Positions 33,215 through 43,035 of a DNA stretch of 64,000 nucleotides are shown here, piece by piece. The stretch's first letter is position 1. Every line of letters begins with the position of its first letter. Origin of the DNA: Poecilobothrus nobilitatus. Lineage: Eukaryota > Arthropoda > Insecta > Diptera > Dolichopodidae. Made by a program: the position numbers and the translations under genes. The stretch lies in contig OX352773.1 of the NCBI GenBank assembly GCA_947095535.1, positions 2,170,001-2,234,000 on the forward strand, written 5' to 3'. Under the pieces are notes generated by a model. That model searched no databases, was not told the origin of the DNA, and saw nothing but the letters and a program-made list of their open reading frames with translations.

Positions 33215-33697
33215 TACTCACTTGCTAGAAAAAAATATTTAAACGAAGAGATATTTTACCCTAGTAATAATTTGACAGTTTCAAGAAGAATGTTTGACAT
33301 ATGTGACGTCATAACATAATATATGTTTATTTTTATTTTAAAAAATCAAGAAGTATAAATTTAAATTATGGTTCAACTTTTTAAAGATAAATATTTTTCT
33401 TCTAGTTCTAAGAAAGAAGAATTAGAAATATGTGTGGTTCTCGCTGGATATATACATCATATGCGTCATTTCAATAATACCAAATACATAGAAAAAAAAA
33501 CAGAAAATGTTGGGTCTAAAGACTAAAGGGAAGAAATAGTGGAATTTATTTATTTCCAAGTTTTGGGGTATAGTAATTTATTTGCATAGTTACTGTAAAT
33601 CCCACAAAATGGGCCTCACTTTAACTAAAGTGATTAGCTTTCTTTTTATTTCATTGTTTTGGTAGCTACCTTCACATTTGTATTTTTCACCTTCATA

Positions 33698-34271
33698 GTA
33701 CGTTCACAAACACTTGATTTTGAGAAATCGAGATGATTTCGAAAATTAAGTTGATTTCGTTCTTTTTTTTTCTTGATTTCCCATATATTTTTCAAAAATT
33801 TATTTGTCAAAGGAAATCAGCTCGTTACTTGATTTTCTGAAAATCACCTCAAAATCACGTTGTTCGTCCATGAATTTTCGATTTTAGATTATTTTAAAAA
33901 ATTTTTCATAACCCTGCTTTTTTGAATTTGTTGTCAAAAATCAAAACAAAAATTTTGTTGATAGCAGCACATTCAAAAATGAAATATTTTCTATTGTGTG
34001 GACGGAAAAATAAAAATGGAAAAAAGATATAAAAGAAAATTTAATTGGAATGAGAATTCCATTAAATTGTTAATTTGGAAATTAAATTAAATTTGAAATT
34101 TTTTCAAATATTATTTTATTTATATTTTAATTTTTTATTTACTTGAACCAATAATATAAACAAAAAATGTCAAATTACGTTCTTGATTTTCAAAAACCGT
34201 TTGTGAACTCTTGTCATTTTATTTGATTTTGTACATGATAATCAACTCGATTTCGGAGTTTGTGAACATAC
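33698..34271. mobile_element. MITE with GTAYGTTCACAAAC ends
   Basis: The left end GTACGTTCACAAAC and the reversed right end GTATGTTCACAAACTCCGAA are inverted repeats, with TA at each border. Inner gaaatcgag / ctcgatttc words continue the symmetry. It interrupts the repeat that is more continuous at 28480-28900. A direct duplication of acctaattatcaaagta follows at 34295-34337. Confidence 0.7.
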
Positions 34272-34559
34272 TATCAAAGTAGAATTCCTCTACACCTAAT
34301 TATCAAAGTAAGTTTTTACACCTAATTATCAAAGTAGTCCTCTTCACCTTCATTTATTTTGACATTCAAAATTTATGAAAACAACTCGAAAGACGTCTGG
34401 TCAAAATGACATTTGCTAGAAAAATAAAAAATTATCAAAATTTATTCAATTTTTTATTATTTAAAATTGAAATGTCAACGTTCAATAAAAATATAAAGTA
34501 GTGTGTGAATTTTTTTATGTGACATCCAAATTTTTTTCATGTGTATTAGTTTATTCAGA

Positions 34560-34731
34560 AAAATCGCCGGTAAAATTCTGTTTTTGCTGAATTTTATGGA
34601 CGATATTTCGAAATATAAAAATATCGCTGGCTTTTTTTTTTATATAGTTTTTTCTTTTACGCAGATGTCATTTTTGTATCTGCTATCTATCTAATAGTTT
34701 CGTGGATAATTAGGTGTAATGAAAATCCGAC
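34560..34731. repeat. Dispersed repeat F3 fragment
   Basis: ggacgatatttcgaaatata, tatagttttttcttttacgc and agatgtcatttttgtatctg form the inverted homologue of 15600-15690. It is non-coding. Confidence 0.45.
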
Positions 34732-35091
34732 TTAGTTTCCAAATAGGTGATATAATTGCATTTCTAATTTTGTTAAGAATTTTATCACTTATTCTGTTAC
34801 TTTACAAGTAGTTAAAATTTTTAATAAACTTTAATTAAATTAAATTTTAAAAACAAAATATCATCATTATTAAATAATATAAAAAATTAAAATCTTTCAA
34901 TGAAACTGAATATAAGAAACTGCTTTAAATTGTTTTAATAAATATAAACGGCTGAATGTACGTTGTATACATATTATAAAATACATATGAATTTTTTTGA
35001 GTGAACGCCTTAAGATAGGAAAACACATAAGAAGAAAAGAAACAACTACACCCAACAACTTCCCATCTATTAGTAAGTAATATATCTATGG
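34732..35091 (+). mobile_element. F1 MITE, 5'-truncated
   Basis: It matches F1 from the aataggtgatataattgcat block to the right end ttagtaagtaatatatctatg. The left terminus is lost. Its right end lies 337 bp upstream of the Mecr start codon. Confidence 0.7.
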
Positions 35092-35428
35092 TAATTGGTA
35101 ATGACACTCTTAAATTTTATAATAAACTACTATTTGATAATTAAACTAGATTTGAAGTATGTACATATGTCTGTTCACAGCAAAATTTACTACCAAGTTT
35201 GAAAAATGTAGCAAATTTTAAATAAATATAATTTTCATCAGGTACAACACTGCCGAAAAAATTTGCATATTTTGTAGGAAGAAGTATATGTATGTAAATA
35301 TGTATATACATACATATGTCCTACAATCTATACTAGTATACTACATAAATAATAATATTCCCTGCTAGAAATTAACGTTGGAATTGGAACTTATAATTTT
35401 GTTTAAGGTGATACTCGTTAGATATAAA

Positions 35429-36543
35429 ATGTGGAGAAAAAAATTTTTAGTATTAGTAAAATCAAATATTAGACAAAAATCAATACTAGTAACAAGTTTA
35501 AAATATGATAAATTTGGCGAACCTGCTGAAGTATTACACATGTGTCAAGAAGAAATCAATGATCCACAGGCTGATGAAGTGTTGATAAAAATATTAGCAT
35601 CTCCTATAAATCCAGCTGATATAAATACTATACAAGGTAGTTTTTTAAAGAAAATTTTTGTAATAATGTAATATTCTTAAATTTTTAAGGAAAATATCCG
35701 GTTAAACCGAAATTTCCTGCAGTTGGAGGCAATGAATGTGTGGCTAAAGTTACTAGTGTAGGACCAAAGGTTAAAAACTTAAAACCGAATGATAATGTAA
35801 TAGCATTTGCTACAGGTTTGGGTACTTGGAGAACTCATGCAATATTTCCAGAAAAATATCTTTTGAAAATATCCCAAGATATTGATGTTGTGAGTGCTGC
35901 TACAATAACTGTAAACCCTTGTACAGCATACAGAATGCTTAAAGATTTTAAATATCTAAAACAGGGTGACACAATTATTCAAAATGGAGCAAATAGTGGT
36001 GTTGGACAAGTTGTGCATCAACTTTGTAAAATTTGGAGTGTAAATTCGGTTGGAATCGTTAGAGACCGACCAGATATAGAAAATTTGAAGTTTTATTTGA
36101 AAAGTATAGGAGCAACAGATATTTTAACTGAAGAAGAACTAAGAAAAACTAATATTTTTAAAAAGGAATTGAAAAAACCCATCTTAGCATTGAATTGTAT
36201 TGGTGGAAAAAGCGCAACTGAAATTGCAAGACACTTAACAAACAAAGGTATATTAGTTACATATGGAGGCATGTCTAGAGAACCTCTTACTGTTTCAACT
36301 GCTTCTTTAATATTTAAGGATATTTCATTTTCTGGTTTTTGGATGACAAGATGGACTGAAGAGAATTTTGATTGTAGTGCAAGAGCTGAAATGTTAAACG
36401 AAATATGTGAATTGATTCAATCAGGTAAACTCCAAGCCCCTATTCATCAAATAATTCCATTCGATCAATACAAAGATGCAATGAATCAAGCAATGAATTT
36501 CAAAGGATTTACTGGAAAAAAATTTATAATAAGTTTTCCTTAA
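35429..36543 (+). CDS. Mecr: Mitochondrial trans-2-enoyl-CoA (enoyl-ACP) reductase, two exons
   Basis: The coding sequence joins 35429-35636 and 35690-36543 and gives 353 residues, close to the usual 350-375. The enzyme performs the NADPH-dependent last step of mitochondrial fatty acid synthesis (type II), reducing trans-2-enoyl thioesters. This pathway supplies lipoate precursors and supports respiratory chain assembly. It is a medium-chain dehydrogenase/reductase. An Arg/Lys-rich N-terminus (MWRKKFLVLVKSNIRQK) suits a mitochondrial presequence. Landmarks: NPADINTIQGKY at 61-72, with Tyr72 as the likely catalytic tyrosine; FPAVGGNE at 78-85; VNPCTAYRML at 144-153; the Rossmann motif QNGANSGVGQ at 167-176; YGGMSREP at 261-268; and FKDISFSGFWMTRW at 278-291. 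The ATG at 35429 has A at -3. The in-frame TTG further upstream is not used in animals. There is no frameshift or stop, so I regard it as functional. The gene stands alone, with decayed transposons on both sides. Confidence 0.95.
35637..35689 (+). other. 53-bp GT-AG intron of Mecr
   Basis: The sequence CAA-G|GTAGTTTT ... ATTTTTAAG|GA-AAA-TAT joins the codons for Q-G-K-Y exactly as in other enoyl reductases. The intron is phase 1 and of the minimal length common in insects. The donor GTAGTT is slightly off consensus. Confidence 0.9.
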
Positions 36544-36619
36544 TCAAATTTTTATGATTATCAAACATATTCTTTACTTTTTAATTGATCAATTTATTTA
36601 TTTATTTCAAGTTTGAAAA

Positions 36620-36625
36620 AATAAA
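36620..36625 (+). terminator. Probable Mecr polyadenylation signal
   Basis: AATAAA lies 77 bp after the Mecr stop codon, in a T/A-rich 3' region with following tttagtttgtaaac. It is the first canonical hexamer downstream. Confidence 0.5.
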
Positions 36626-36639
36626 TTTAGTTTGTAAAC

Positions 36640-37023
36640 TTATGTTCCAGACAATGCTTAATACTATCATCAGTTAAATATTTATTTATTAACAAATTTA
36701 AGTAGGTTGGTATTATTAGTTTTATTAGTTTGATATAGGATTAAAATTGATTTTAATTTTAATTTAGGCTATTAGAGTTGAAAATACTACAGGGATCATG
36801 CTTACCACTCATAATATGTCATTAAAACACAACCATTATAGATTTACCTTCTTTATAATTTGACCACTATTGATGGACTTGTTCGTATAATTCTTTTTAA
36901 AAAAGTTGTAAGATATATAATGAACTATGAATCAGAAGCGAATACATTAAATGGAAGCATTTTCCATATTTTAGGGGTTCTCACAATAAATGAGTTTCGA
37001 CAACCAGCTTTCAACCATCTATT
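36640..37023. other. AT-rich DNA downstream of Mecr
   Basis: No gene or well-bounded repeat is seen. A GC-richer patch at about 36970-37023 serves as the target of the 54-bp element described next. Confidence 0.3.
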
Positions 37024-37031
37024 GCCATGAT

Positions 37032-37085
37032 CAGAGCCAACAATAATGGCAGGTTATAACAGTGAAAACAATATTGTAGGTTATG
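37032..37085 (+). mobile_element. 54-bp minimal THAP/P-type element with perfect 8-bp TSD
   Basis: The element starts CAGAGCCAACAATAATGGCA, which is the 5' end of THAP elements T2 and T6. After ggttataaca it continues GTGAAAACAATATTGTAGG and ends TTATG, which is the 3' end of T2. GCCATGAT flanks both sides (37024-37031 and 37086-37093). It is therefore an almost completely internally deleted member that keeps only the two termini. Reversed, the right end is CATAACCTACAATATTG, matching the left end at about 13 of 17 positions. Confidence 0.85.
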
Positions 37086-37283
37086 GCCATGATATAGCAA
37101 TTGCACTTGATGCCTCCCTAGTGTTGCGCTGAAATTGTTTTAACGGAGGCATTGTTGAATTTAGTTTAATAGAAATAGAATTGAGAACATATCTATAAAA
37201 TAGAGATGTGTGAGAGTTGTACTCCATCAGCCATCTTAGATTGAAATTTTTTGATAGTTGTACCAAAGATTATAATAACTATA

Positions 37284-37667
37284 CCCTCTGTTCACACTTA
37301 GGTGCATTCTGCAGTTGTAAATTCGTCATTATCTTTTCCACTTCCTCGTTTCTCCTAAAAAATTTTTTAAAACGAATTTATGCGAATAAAAACGACGAAA
37401 AAGTAGTTGCAACTTTTTCAACCAAAATTTAGCGGTTGAACCAATTGCAAGTCACCAATTCATGTAAAACAGCAATAAAATTTTATCAGGTAAAACAAAT
37501 TTTTATCATATACACAAAATCATTCTTATATTGAAAATTGAAGTGATAATAACGCACACATAAAGTTGCAATTGCAACTGACAACATAGTGTGAACGTGG
37601 AGAGTTTTTGCAATTTCAAGAGAGAGAGCAATCTTACAATTGTAATTGCACTATAGTGTGAACCGGG
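37284..37667. mobile_element. MITE with CCC..GTTCACACT ends
   Basis: The left end CCCTCTGTTCACACTTAGGT and the reversed right end GCCCGGTTCACACTATAGTG are inverted repeats, followed inside by tgca and gcaattacaattg-type words. The interior repeats gttgcaattgcaactg and a second atagtgtgaacg. A/T flanks allow no firm target duplication. The plus-strand frame 37217-37432 runs across its left end and is not a gene. Confidence 0.65.
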
Positions 37668-38089
37668 CATAAAGATAACCCACGTAGTAGAACAAAAGGA
37701 AAGGGTAATGTTGGTTATAGGTGGGTCAACTTCTAATGCCTGTAAAATACTCTGTAATGGTGTGATCGTTAATATATTTTTTTAAAATAATTCTTTGGCC
37801 TTTTCTTGTTCGATGGGTGTCATTTTTTTAAATTTTTTTACTTTATATTTGAAGTTTTTTAAGTTTAAAATTTCCGATTTTTCATGCAATGTTTTAAAAT
37901 TAATTCTATTAAATGGTGGACCACCTGAGCCGGACCCCGTAAAATAGGCCGAAAACCGGTCTAACAAACATAACAAAAATGTCAATGTATGAAAAAAAAT
38001 TTCGGGATAAATAATGCAAAAAAGTAAATTTTTTCGGGAAATTCATATTCTAATGGTAAAAGACTATCGCTTTTCGACTAAGACTTTTC

Positions 38090-38252
38090 GTTGATGTGCT
38101 TGTTTTGTTTACATAAAAATTTAATATGCTTACCAAAAATTTCAGATATTTGTATATCTTCATATGCTTGACTTAATAAATAATCAAAAATAATTTTTTG
38201 TCCACTTTTTTTTAGGCATTTTTTAAATTTTTATCTAATATAGCTCTTACAA
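38090..38252 (+). repeat. Direct repeat shared with 17205-17368
   Basis: Same order of words as at 17205 (gttgatgtgcttgttttgt, tgcttaccaaaaatttcag, tatctaatatagc). It is cut off at cttac by the left end of the P-like element that follows. Confidence 0.75.
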
Positions 38253-38254
38253 AA

Positions 38255-40098
38255 TACAACCTTAGAATATAGAGTATAAGGAATAGAAAATTCTGTATAC
38301 GTATATAAAAATTAGTGAAGCCAAATCAATTAACTTTAATTGCCAAAATGTGCCTGTTATTGTCAAAAAAAATTTAAATTTCCATGACAACATAAATTAT
38401 TTTGTTTGTTTTGTTTACAATTTACAATCTTTAGCAATAAAATATTTTTAAAATTCAAATCTTATACCTGTAGTAATTTAAGTTTATAGAAATTTAATGA
38501 ACTACTTGTAAGTGCTTTAATATTCAAATTGATGTTCAGACAACACAAAACACAACACAATATAATATAACACAAAACTTTAATATTTGTGCACACATTC
38601 GCATTATGCAATAAGTTTTAAATGGATTAGAACCAGTTACAATTAGCTAACAATGAGTCACGTGATAAACGTATAGCTTATATCAAGTTTTTGCAGTTAA
38701 CACCTTGCTCACGTGACCAGCTTGCTTTTGATAAAATTGACATGTTCATTTCCAGCTTGCTTTTAATTAAATCACATAACATGGATTTTTATATTATGAA
38801 AATTATAAAATAAATAAATATTGAAATAGAATTGCTTGTACGTTATATTGTATTACATTGGCTTTTTTAGGTAGAGTTTCCAATCTTTTCAACTGTTAGC
38901 TCATATGATCATGAAATTAACAATAACGAAAATTCGAAAAATTCTTTAAACCGAACAATAGTCACAACATCACAACAATCTATTCCTTGTAGTCCAAAAA
39001 CCAAAAAGTTTAAATTACGGCTTTTGAGAGAAACTATTAAAAATAAGGATAGGAAAATTAAAACATTACAATTACAAACAATAGAAGAAAAACACAACAT
39101 TAACAACATTACAAACAAACAAACACAACATTACAAATAATAGAAGAAAAATTAAAAAATTAAAAAAATTTGAAGATATTGTTAAATCATTAAAAAATAA
39201 AAAATTAATGTCAGATCAAATATTAGCTATGTTAGATGAAATTTCAGGACCTATTAAATTAATTTTAGAATGTCAAAATTAAGAAATAATAAATTACTAC
39301 CAAAAAACTATTCTCCTGAGCTGCAAAAGTTTGCTTTGAATCTAAATTTTTTATCTCCAAAAGCTTATTCGTTTGTTCGAAAAAGAAATAAGACAAAAGA
39401 TAAACTATTTAGATTCCAACCAAACATTACTTAATAAAAAATATTTCGATAGCATTGCTATAAATGTACAAAAAAAATTAACAAATCGTAATTTATTTCC
39501 TGAAATTTCTAAATATTTTTTTGAAAATAATCATTATAGTTCATCAATTATAATAAAATATTTATCGATAAGATTTTTCTTTATTGCAAAAAAAATATCT
39601 GATAAATGTTTTATTAGAAACAAGTTATCTAGAATTACGTTATTTAAGGGTATCTAAATATGTATATTAAAATAAATAACATAATTTTAATTCTTAATAC
39701 AATTTAATATAAAATTTTAATTTTCTTTTAGGAAAAAGTTTTCATTATTAATTTAATAATTCGAGATAATAAGAGTATGTAATTTAGTAAAATAAGTAAC
39801 ATAATTTTAATTTTTAATCCAATTTAACATAAAATTTTTAATATAAAAAATACAAAACATAAATAATATGATATTATTTTTATATTTACAGTTCGAATAA
39901 GAATGAAAATTATGTTTTCAAAATATTAAAAGTGCTGCTCCTGAAACTTAAAAAATGTATTCAGTAAGCAATGCTCTTTTGAAAAATTGGTAGTAACGAC
40001 ACTGAAAATTTGTCGATGTAGTAATGTTTTGTAATTGTATGAAAATTTGCTTCACTTTTCGATTTACTTTTCCTTATACTCTATCTTCTAAGTTTATA
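38255..40098 (+). mobile_element. P-superfamily element, internal-deletion derivative (1.84 kb)
   Basis: The terminal inverted repeats are CTTAGAATATAGAGTATAAG (38261-38280, continuing gaa) and, reversed from 40092, CTTAGAAGATAGAGTATAAG, which differ at one position in 23. Weaker symmetry continues outward (TACAAC / TATAAA). Inside are the N-terminal coiled coil and start of the transposase, joined to its extreme C-terminus. The THAP exon and the catalytic core are absent. No certain target duplication is visible. Subterminal DNA contains two CACGTGA and two ccagcttgcttttr.at words, candidates for transposase-binding repeats. Confidence 0.85.
38873..39660 (+). pseudogene. P/THAP9-type transposase, internally deleted
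   Basis: After a cttttttag acceptor the frame reads SQQSIPCSPKTKKFKLRLLR and KNKDRKIKTLQLQ, the coiled coil that follows the THAP domain in this family. A duplicated stretch of about 70 bp (39064-39150) then causes a shift. The next block is LKKFEDIVKSLKNKKLMSDQ, and, after another shift, NYSPELQKFALNLNFLSP and KAYSFVRK, a signature of P/THAP9 transposases (YSPELR.FAL.L.FYSP+AY.Y.R). The frame then passes directly into LTNRNLFPEISKYFFENNH, then IIIKYLSIRFFFIAKK and FIRNKLSRITLFKGI with a stop at 39657, the canonical C-terminal end. The catalytic RNase-H-like core between these parts is gone. The product could not transpose. A short repressor-like polypeptide, as known for P deletion derivatives, is conceivable but the shifts argue against it. 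Confidence 0.82.
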
Positions 40099-40929
40099 AC
40101 TTATTTTTTTGACGTGATAAAATTTTTTATTCTTGCTTTACATGTATTGATACATAATTTACATTAATTTTTAGAAGGCCTGGACATAAACTACATAAAT
40201 ATCAAGCCCGGAACGAGACCCCGAATGTATTAAGAATGTATTAGTGCAAAATTTAAACATGTGTTGTGAAAATTGAGAGAGTTTTGACAGTTTTCCTTTT
40301 TTCATTTTTTTGCTTAGAAAAAAGTAGAAAATTAAGAAATTTTAGCAATTTTCATTTACAACTTTAAATATGAAATACTACCCTAAATATATCGAAATTT
40401 ATATTAAAATTTTTATATTTTTTCTAACACATATCAAAAATTCAAGGTCGAAAATTAACAAAATTCAAAATTTAACTCGAATTTTTAACTATATTTTTCT
40501 CAAAATATATTTTCCAACTTTTTCTAGCATTTCTTGACTCCAGCCATTTTGAAATGTTTAAATAAAAATAAAAAAAAATTTTTTTCTTTGCTATCTGTCA
40601 ATTTTTTAAAAGCTTTCTAAAAAAAAGTAGGATAAAGCAGGTAACAAAATTTAATTTTATATCGAGTTTTAATATATTTATTTAATTTTAATGAAAATAT
40701 ATAAATTATATATTAAAAAAAAATTTAGAGTTTTTCCTAAATACTGGTGGAAAAATTAACTTTCTATCAATTTTTTTTAGTATCATTACAAGTATTGGAA
40801 AAAAAAGAACCTGGAATTTTTGGTAAGCAATTTTATTTTTTCGATACACACTATAAAAAAAAATAAGGTGCATTAAGAATAGTGCAATATTTATATTTTA
40901 TAATTTAATTTTTTTATTGCTTTTTAATT

Positions 40930-41121
40930 ATGGTTCGTACTTGTTGTGTCTCTGGGTGTAAATCGAATTATAAATGTAAAACGAAAAATAAAATTTATAC
41001 AGTTTCAACTTTTCGATTTCCCAAGGAAAAAATTTTAAGAAAAAAATGGATAGAAGCAATTCCACGAATAAATTGGAATCCAACAGAAAGTAGTGCTGTC
41101 TGTTCAATCCATTTTATGTAG
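40930..41121 (+). CDS. THAP zinc-finger domain ORF of element T3
   Basis: The 63-residue frame starts with an ATG and begins MVRTCCVSGCKSNYKCK. THAP ligands are C5 or C6, C10, C58 and H61, giving the C-x(2-4)-C ... C-x2-H pattern. The conserved TFRFPK (27-32), W40, W49, P51 and final HF (61-62) are in place. The domain would bind DNA, probably the element's own subterminal sequence. It stops right after HFM, where relatives continue with S..F and a (A/V)PSIF tail, so the last part of the fold is missing unless splicing (GT at the stop, several tttttttag acceptors after it) bypasses the stop. No transposase follows. It is a free-standing DNA-binding fragment or a truncated remnant. It is the only uninterrupted THAP frame in the window. 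Confidence 0.7.
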   Translation: MVRTCCVSGCKSNYKCKTKNKIYTVSTFRFPKEKILRKKWIEAIPRINWNPTESSAVCSIHFM

Positions 41122-41585
41122 TTTGAATTTTATTTTTTTAGAAATCGTTTTTTTAACATGAATTAACATTTTATTTTTAGAATTGTTTTTGTGGATTAGG
41201 CCTCTTGGGATACCACATTAAAAAAAACGCGCCTTATCCTTCACCTCCAGGGTGGTGTGGAAATAAGGATATAAACTTAAATACATATTATTCATATACA
41301 GATCTACTATATGCACACGAAATAAATACCATATCAATTTTTCAAATTAATTTAATTCGCTCACTTTTTTTGTGCTATTACTGTACCAAATTATTGCTCT
41401 CTTTAAAGAGCTTTAAGCTTTAGGAAAAAAATGAAAAAATTTTACAAAATTCGGGCAGACTTTTTTTTATCAACGTTTTTATAAATAAAAAAATTATAAA
41501 TAGTGTAAAAAATTATGAATTTTAGGGTTTGCTTAGAGATTTTTTCAAAAAAATGTCTATTTTAGAAGTTATTAAAAATTTAAAG

Positions 41586-41643
41586 TTACCCCACTATTTA
41601 GCTTTTACTTTTTCGATAAGAGCAAATGTAAATAGTGGGGTAA
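41586..41643. repeat. 15-bp perfect subterminal hairpin in T3
   Basis: TTACCCCACTATTTA (41586-41600) and TAAATAGTGGGGTAA (41629-41643) are exact complements separated by 28 bp, about 50 bp inside the right end of T3. It could be a subterminal transposase-binding repeat or a transcript-folding signal. Confidence 0.75.
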
Positions 41644-41703
41644 ATTGAGCTTTCGTTCTCTTCAGTTCCTGTCTTGATAGTTTATGTAGTTTATGGCCTG
41701 AAC

Positions 41704-42970
41704 ATCGAAATACTTAAATGTGTTTATGCAAATCGTAAATGTATTGTGAGAAAAAGCTTCCAAAAATGACATTTCATAAAAATTTTTTTGTTCTTTTCTG
41801 TTTTTGTTTTTGTTTCAGAAAAATGCCGATTTTTAACAATTTTCTTTTCGAGTTTTCGATATGAAATATTTATCCAAACATGCCAAATTTTATATTAAAA
41901 TAAAATGAAAAGTTTTCTTTAACATACCAAAATTTCAGCTTTCAACTCAGCTGCAAATTTGGTAAATATATTTTAGTTCAAACAAGTTTTTATATTTTTA
42001 ATTATATTAAAAAATTATAAAAGTTATATAAAAATAAAGTTTAAAGTTTTTTCTTTATGTCAATAAAAAAAATTAACTTTCAAATCATATTTTTCAGCAA
42101 TATTTTAAGGAAAAGAAAAAAAGAAGTACCAAATTCTGGTTAAGCAATTTTCATTTTTTTCTATACAGTCTATAAAAAAAAATTATTGTAAATAGAATAT
42201 GCATGTACTTCCATGAAATAGAATAATCTTTTTATGAATAAAATTTTAAATTGCAATACTATTTGAAAAGTATTAGAAAAAAATTAGGTAATATTTTATT
42301 TTAAATAACTCTAAATTTTAGTAATATTTTATTTTATGTAGTCATATTTTTGTAGAGTTAAATATTTGAATTGAATTATTATTTTTAAAAGATTTTATTG
42401 TATGAATACCTATTTAAAAAAATTAATTCAATTATTTAGTGCCTAATATTGCCTTTTTTAATAATTTCCTTAAATAAGAGCCTTTGAGAAGCTTAAAAGA
42501 GCTTTGTACAAAGATCAGACTGGCAACCAACAGGTTATAGTTCCATATGTAAATTGCATTTTTCAGAATCGTGTTTTAAATTAAATAGTGATAAAAGTCC
42601 GCGTTTAATACCAGATGCAGTTCCAAGTATATTCACCAATTACTTGATAAATTTAATAGAAACGAATGATAAAAACTTACGCGATGATAATATAATTTTA
42701 AATTTCTCTAATTTAGTTTTAAATGTTAGTAAAAAAAATAAATTTAAAATACTGGAAATTATATAAAGGCCAAAATAATATTATTTTATATATTTTAATA
42801 GAAAATAATTACTTTAAATGTGATTTTAAATTTATAATTATAATTAATAACGATCGATAAGTTACCTATTTGCTAATACAGAAATAAAACAATTTCAAAA
42901 TATTGAACGATATTGAAAAATGCAAAAAATTAAATAATATTACTGATGAAATTAGATTAAATATTTTTGG
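41704..42970 (+). mobile_element. THAP element T4 (host of T3)
   Basis: This is the plus-strand homologue of T1 at 2040-3480. The left part of T4 continues on the other side of T3 (about 40150-40184: cattaatttttagaagg). The leader is the same as in T2, T5 and T6 (for example aaaagaagtaccaaattctg with its counterpart in T1). The right limit is where similarity to T1 fades (gaacgatattgaaaaatgc). Confidence 0.7.
42475..42766 (+). pseudogene. THAP-domain ORF, first half deleted
   Basis: It carries the second half of the THAP domain: QPTGYSSICKLHFSESCFKL, RLIPDAVPSIF, then LRDDNIILNFSNLVLNVSKK, nearly identical to the T1 pseudogene. The segment encoding the first zinc ligands (KCSVVGCKSNYN..TFKFPDK in T1) is absent. 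T1 has ataaag on both sides of that segment, and T4 reads straight from cttaaata to agagcctttgagaag, consistent with a deletion between short direct repeats. The protein could not fold as a zinc finger. Confidence 0.78.
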
Positions 42971-43035
42971 ATTATATTGAATATATGTATGGATAAGTAT
43001 ATTTTAATTGATAAAATATAAAGTTTAGTTAAATA

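Larger units (their letters stand above)
40186..41694 (+). mobile_element. THAP (P-superfamily) element T3, 1.5 kb
   Basis: The ends are inverted repeats: CATAAACTACATAAATATCA (from 40185) and, reversed from 41695, CATAAACTACATAAACTATC, continuing to aag, with one base missing on the left. Flanking GCCTGGAC (40178-40185) and GCCTGAAC (41696-41703) form an 8-bp target duplication with one change. The element lies inside THAP element T4. The homologous position in T1 (3455-3475, minus strand: agaagTACTGGACttcg) has no insertion. The interior includes a gaatgtattagtgcaaaa leader, a THAP ORF at 40930 and a ggtggtgtggaaataaggat word shared with T2, T5 and T6. Confidence 0.88.

Noticed and set aside
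35378..35428. N-terminal extension of Mecr starting at a TTG
   Set aside because: Animal genes start at ATG. The ATG at 35429 has a suitable context and gives the expected protein length with a mitochondrial-like presequence.
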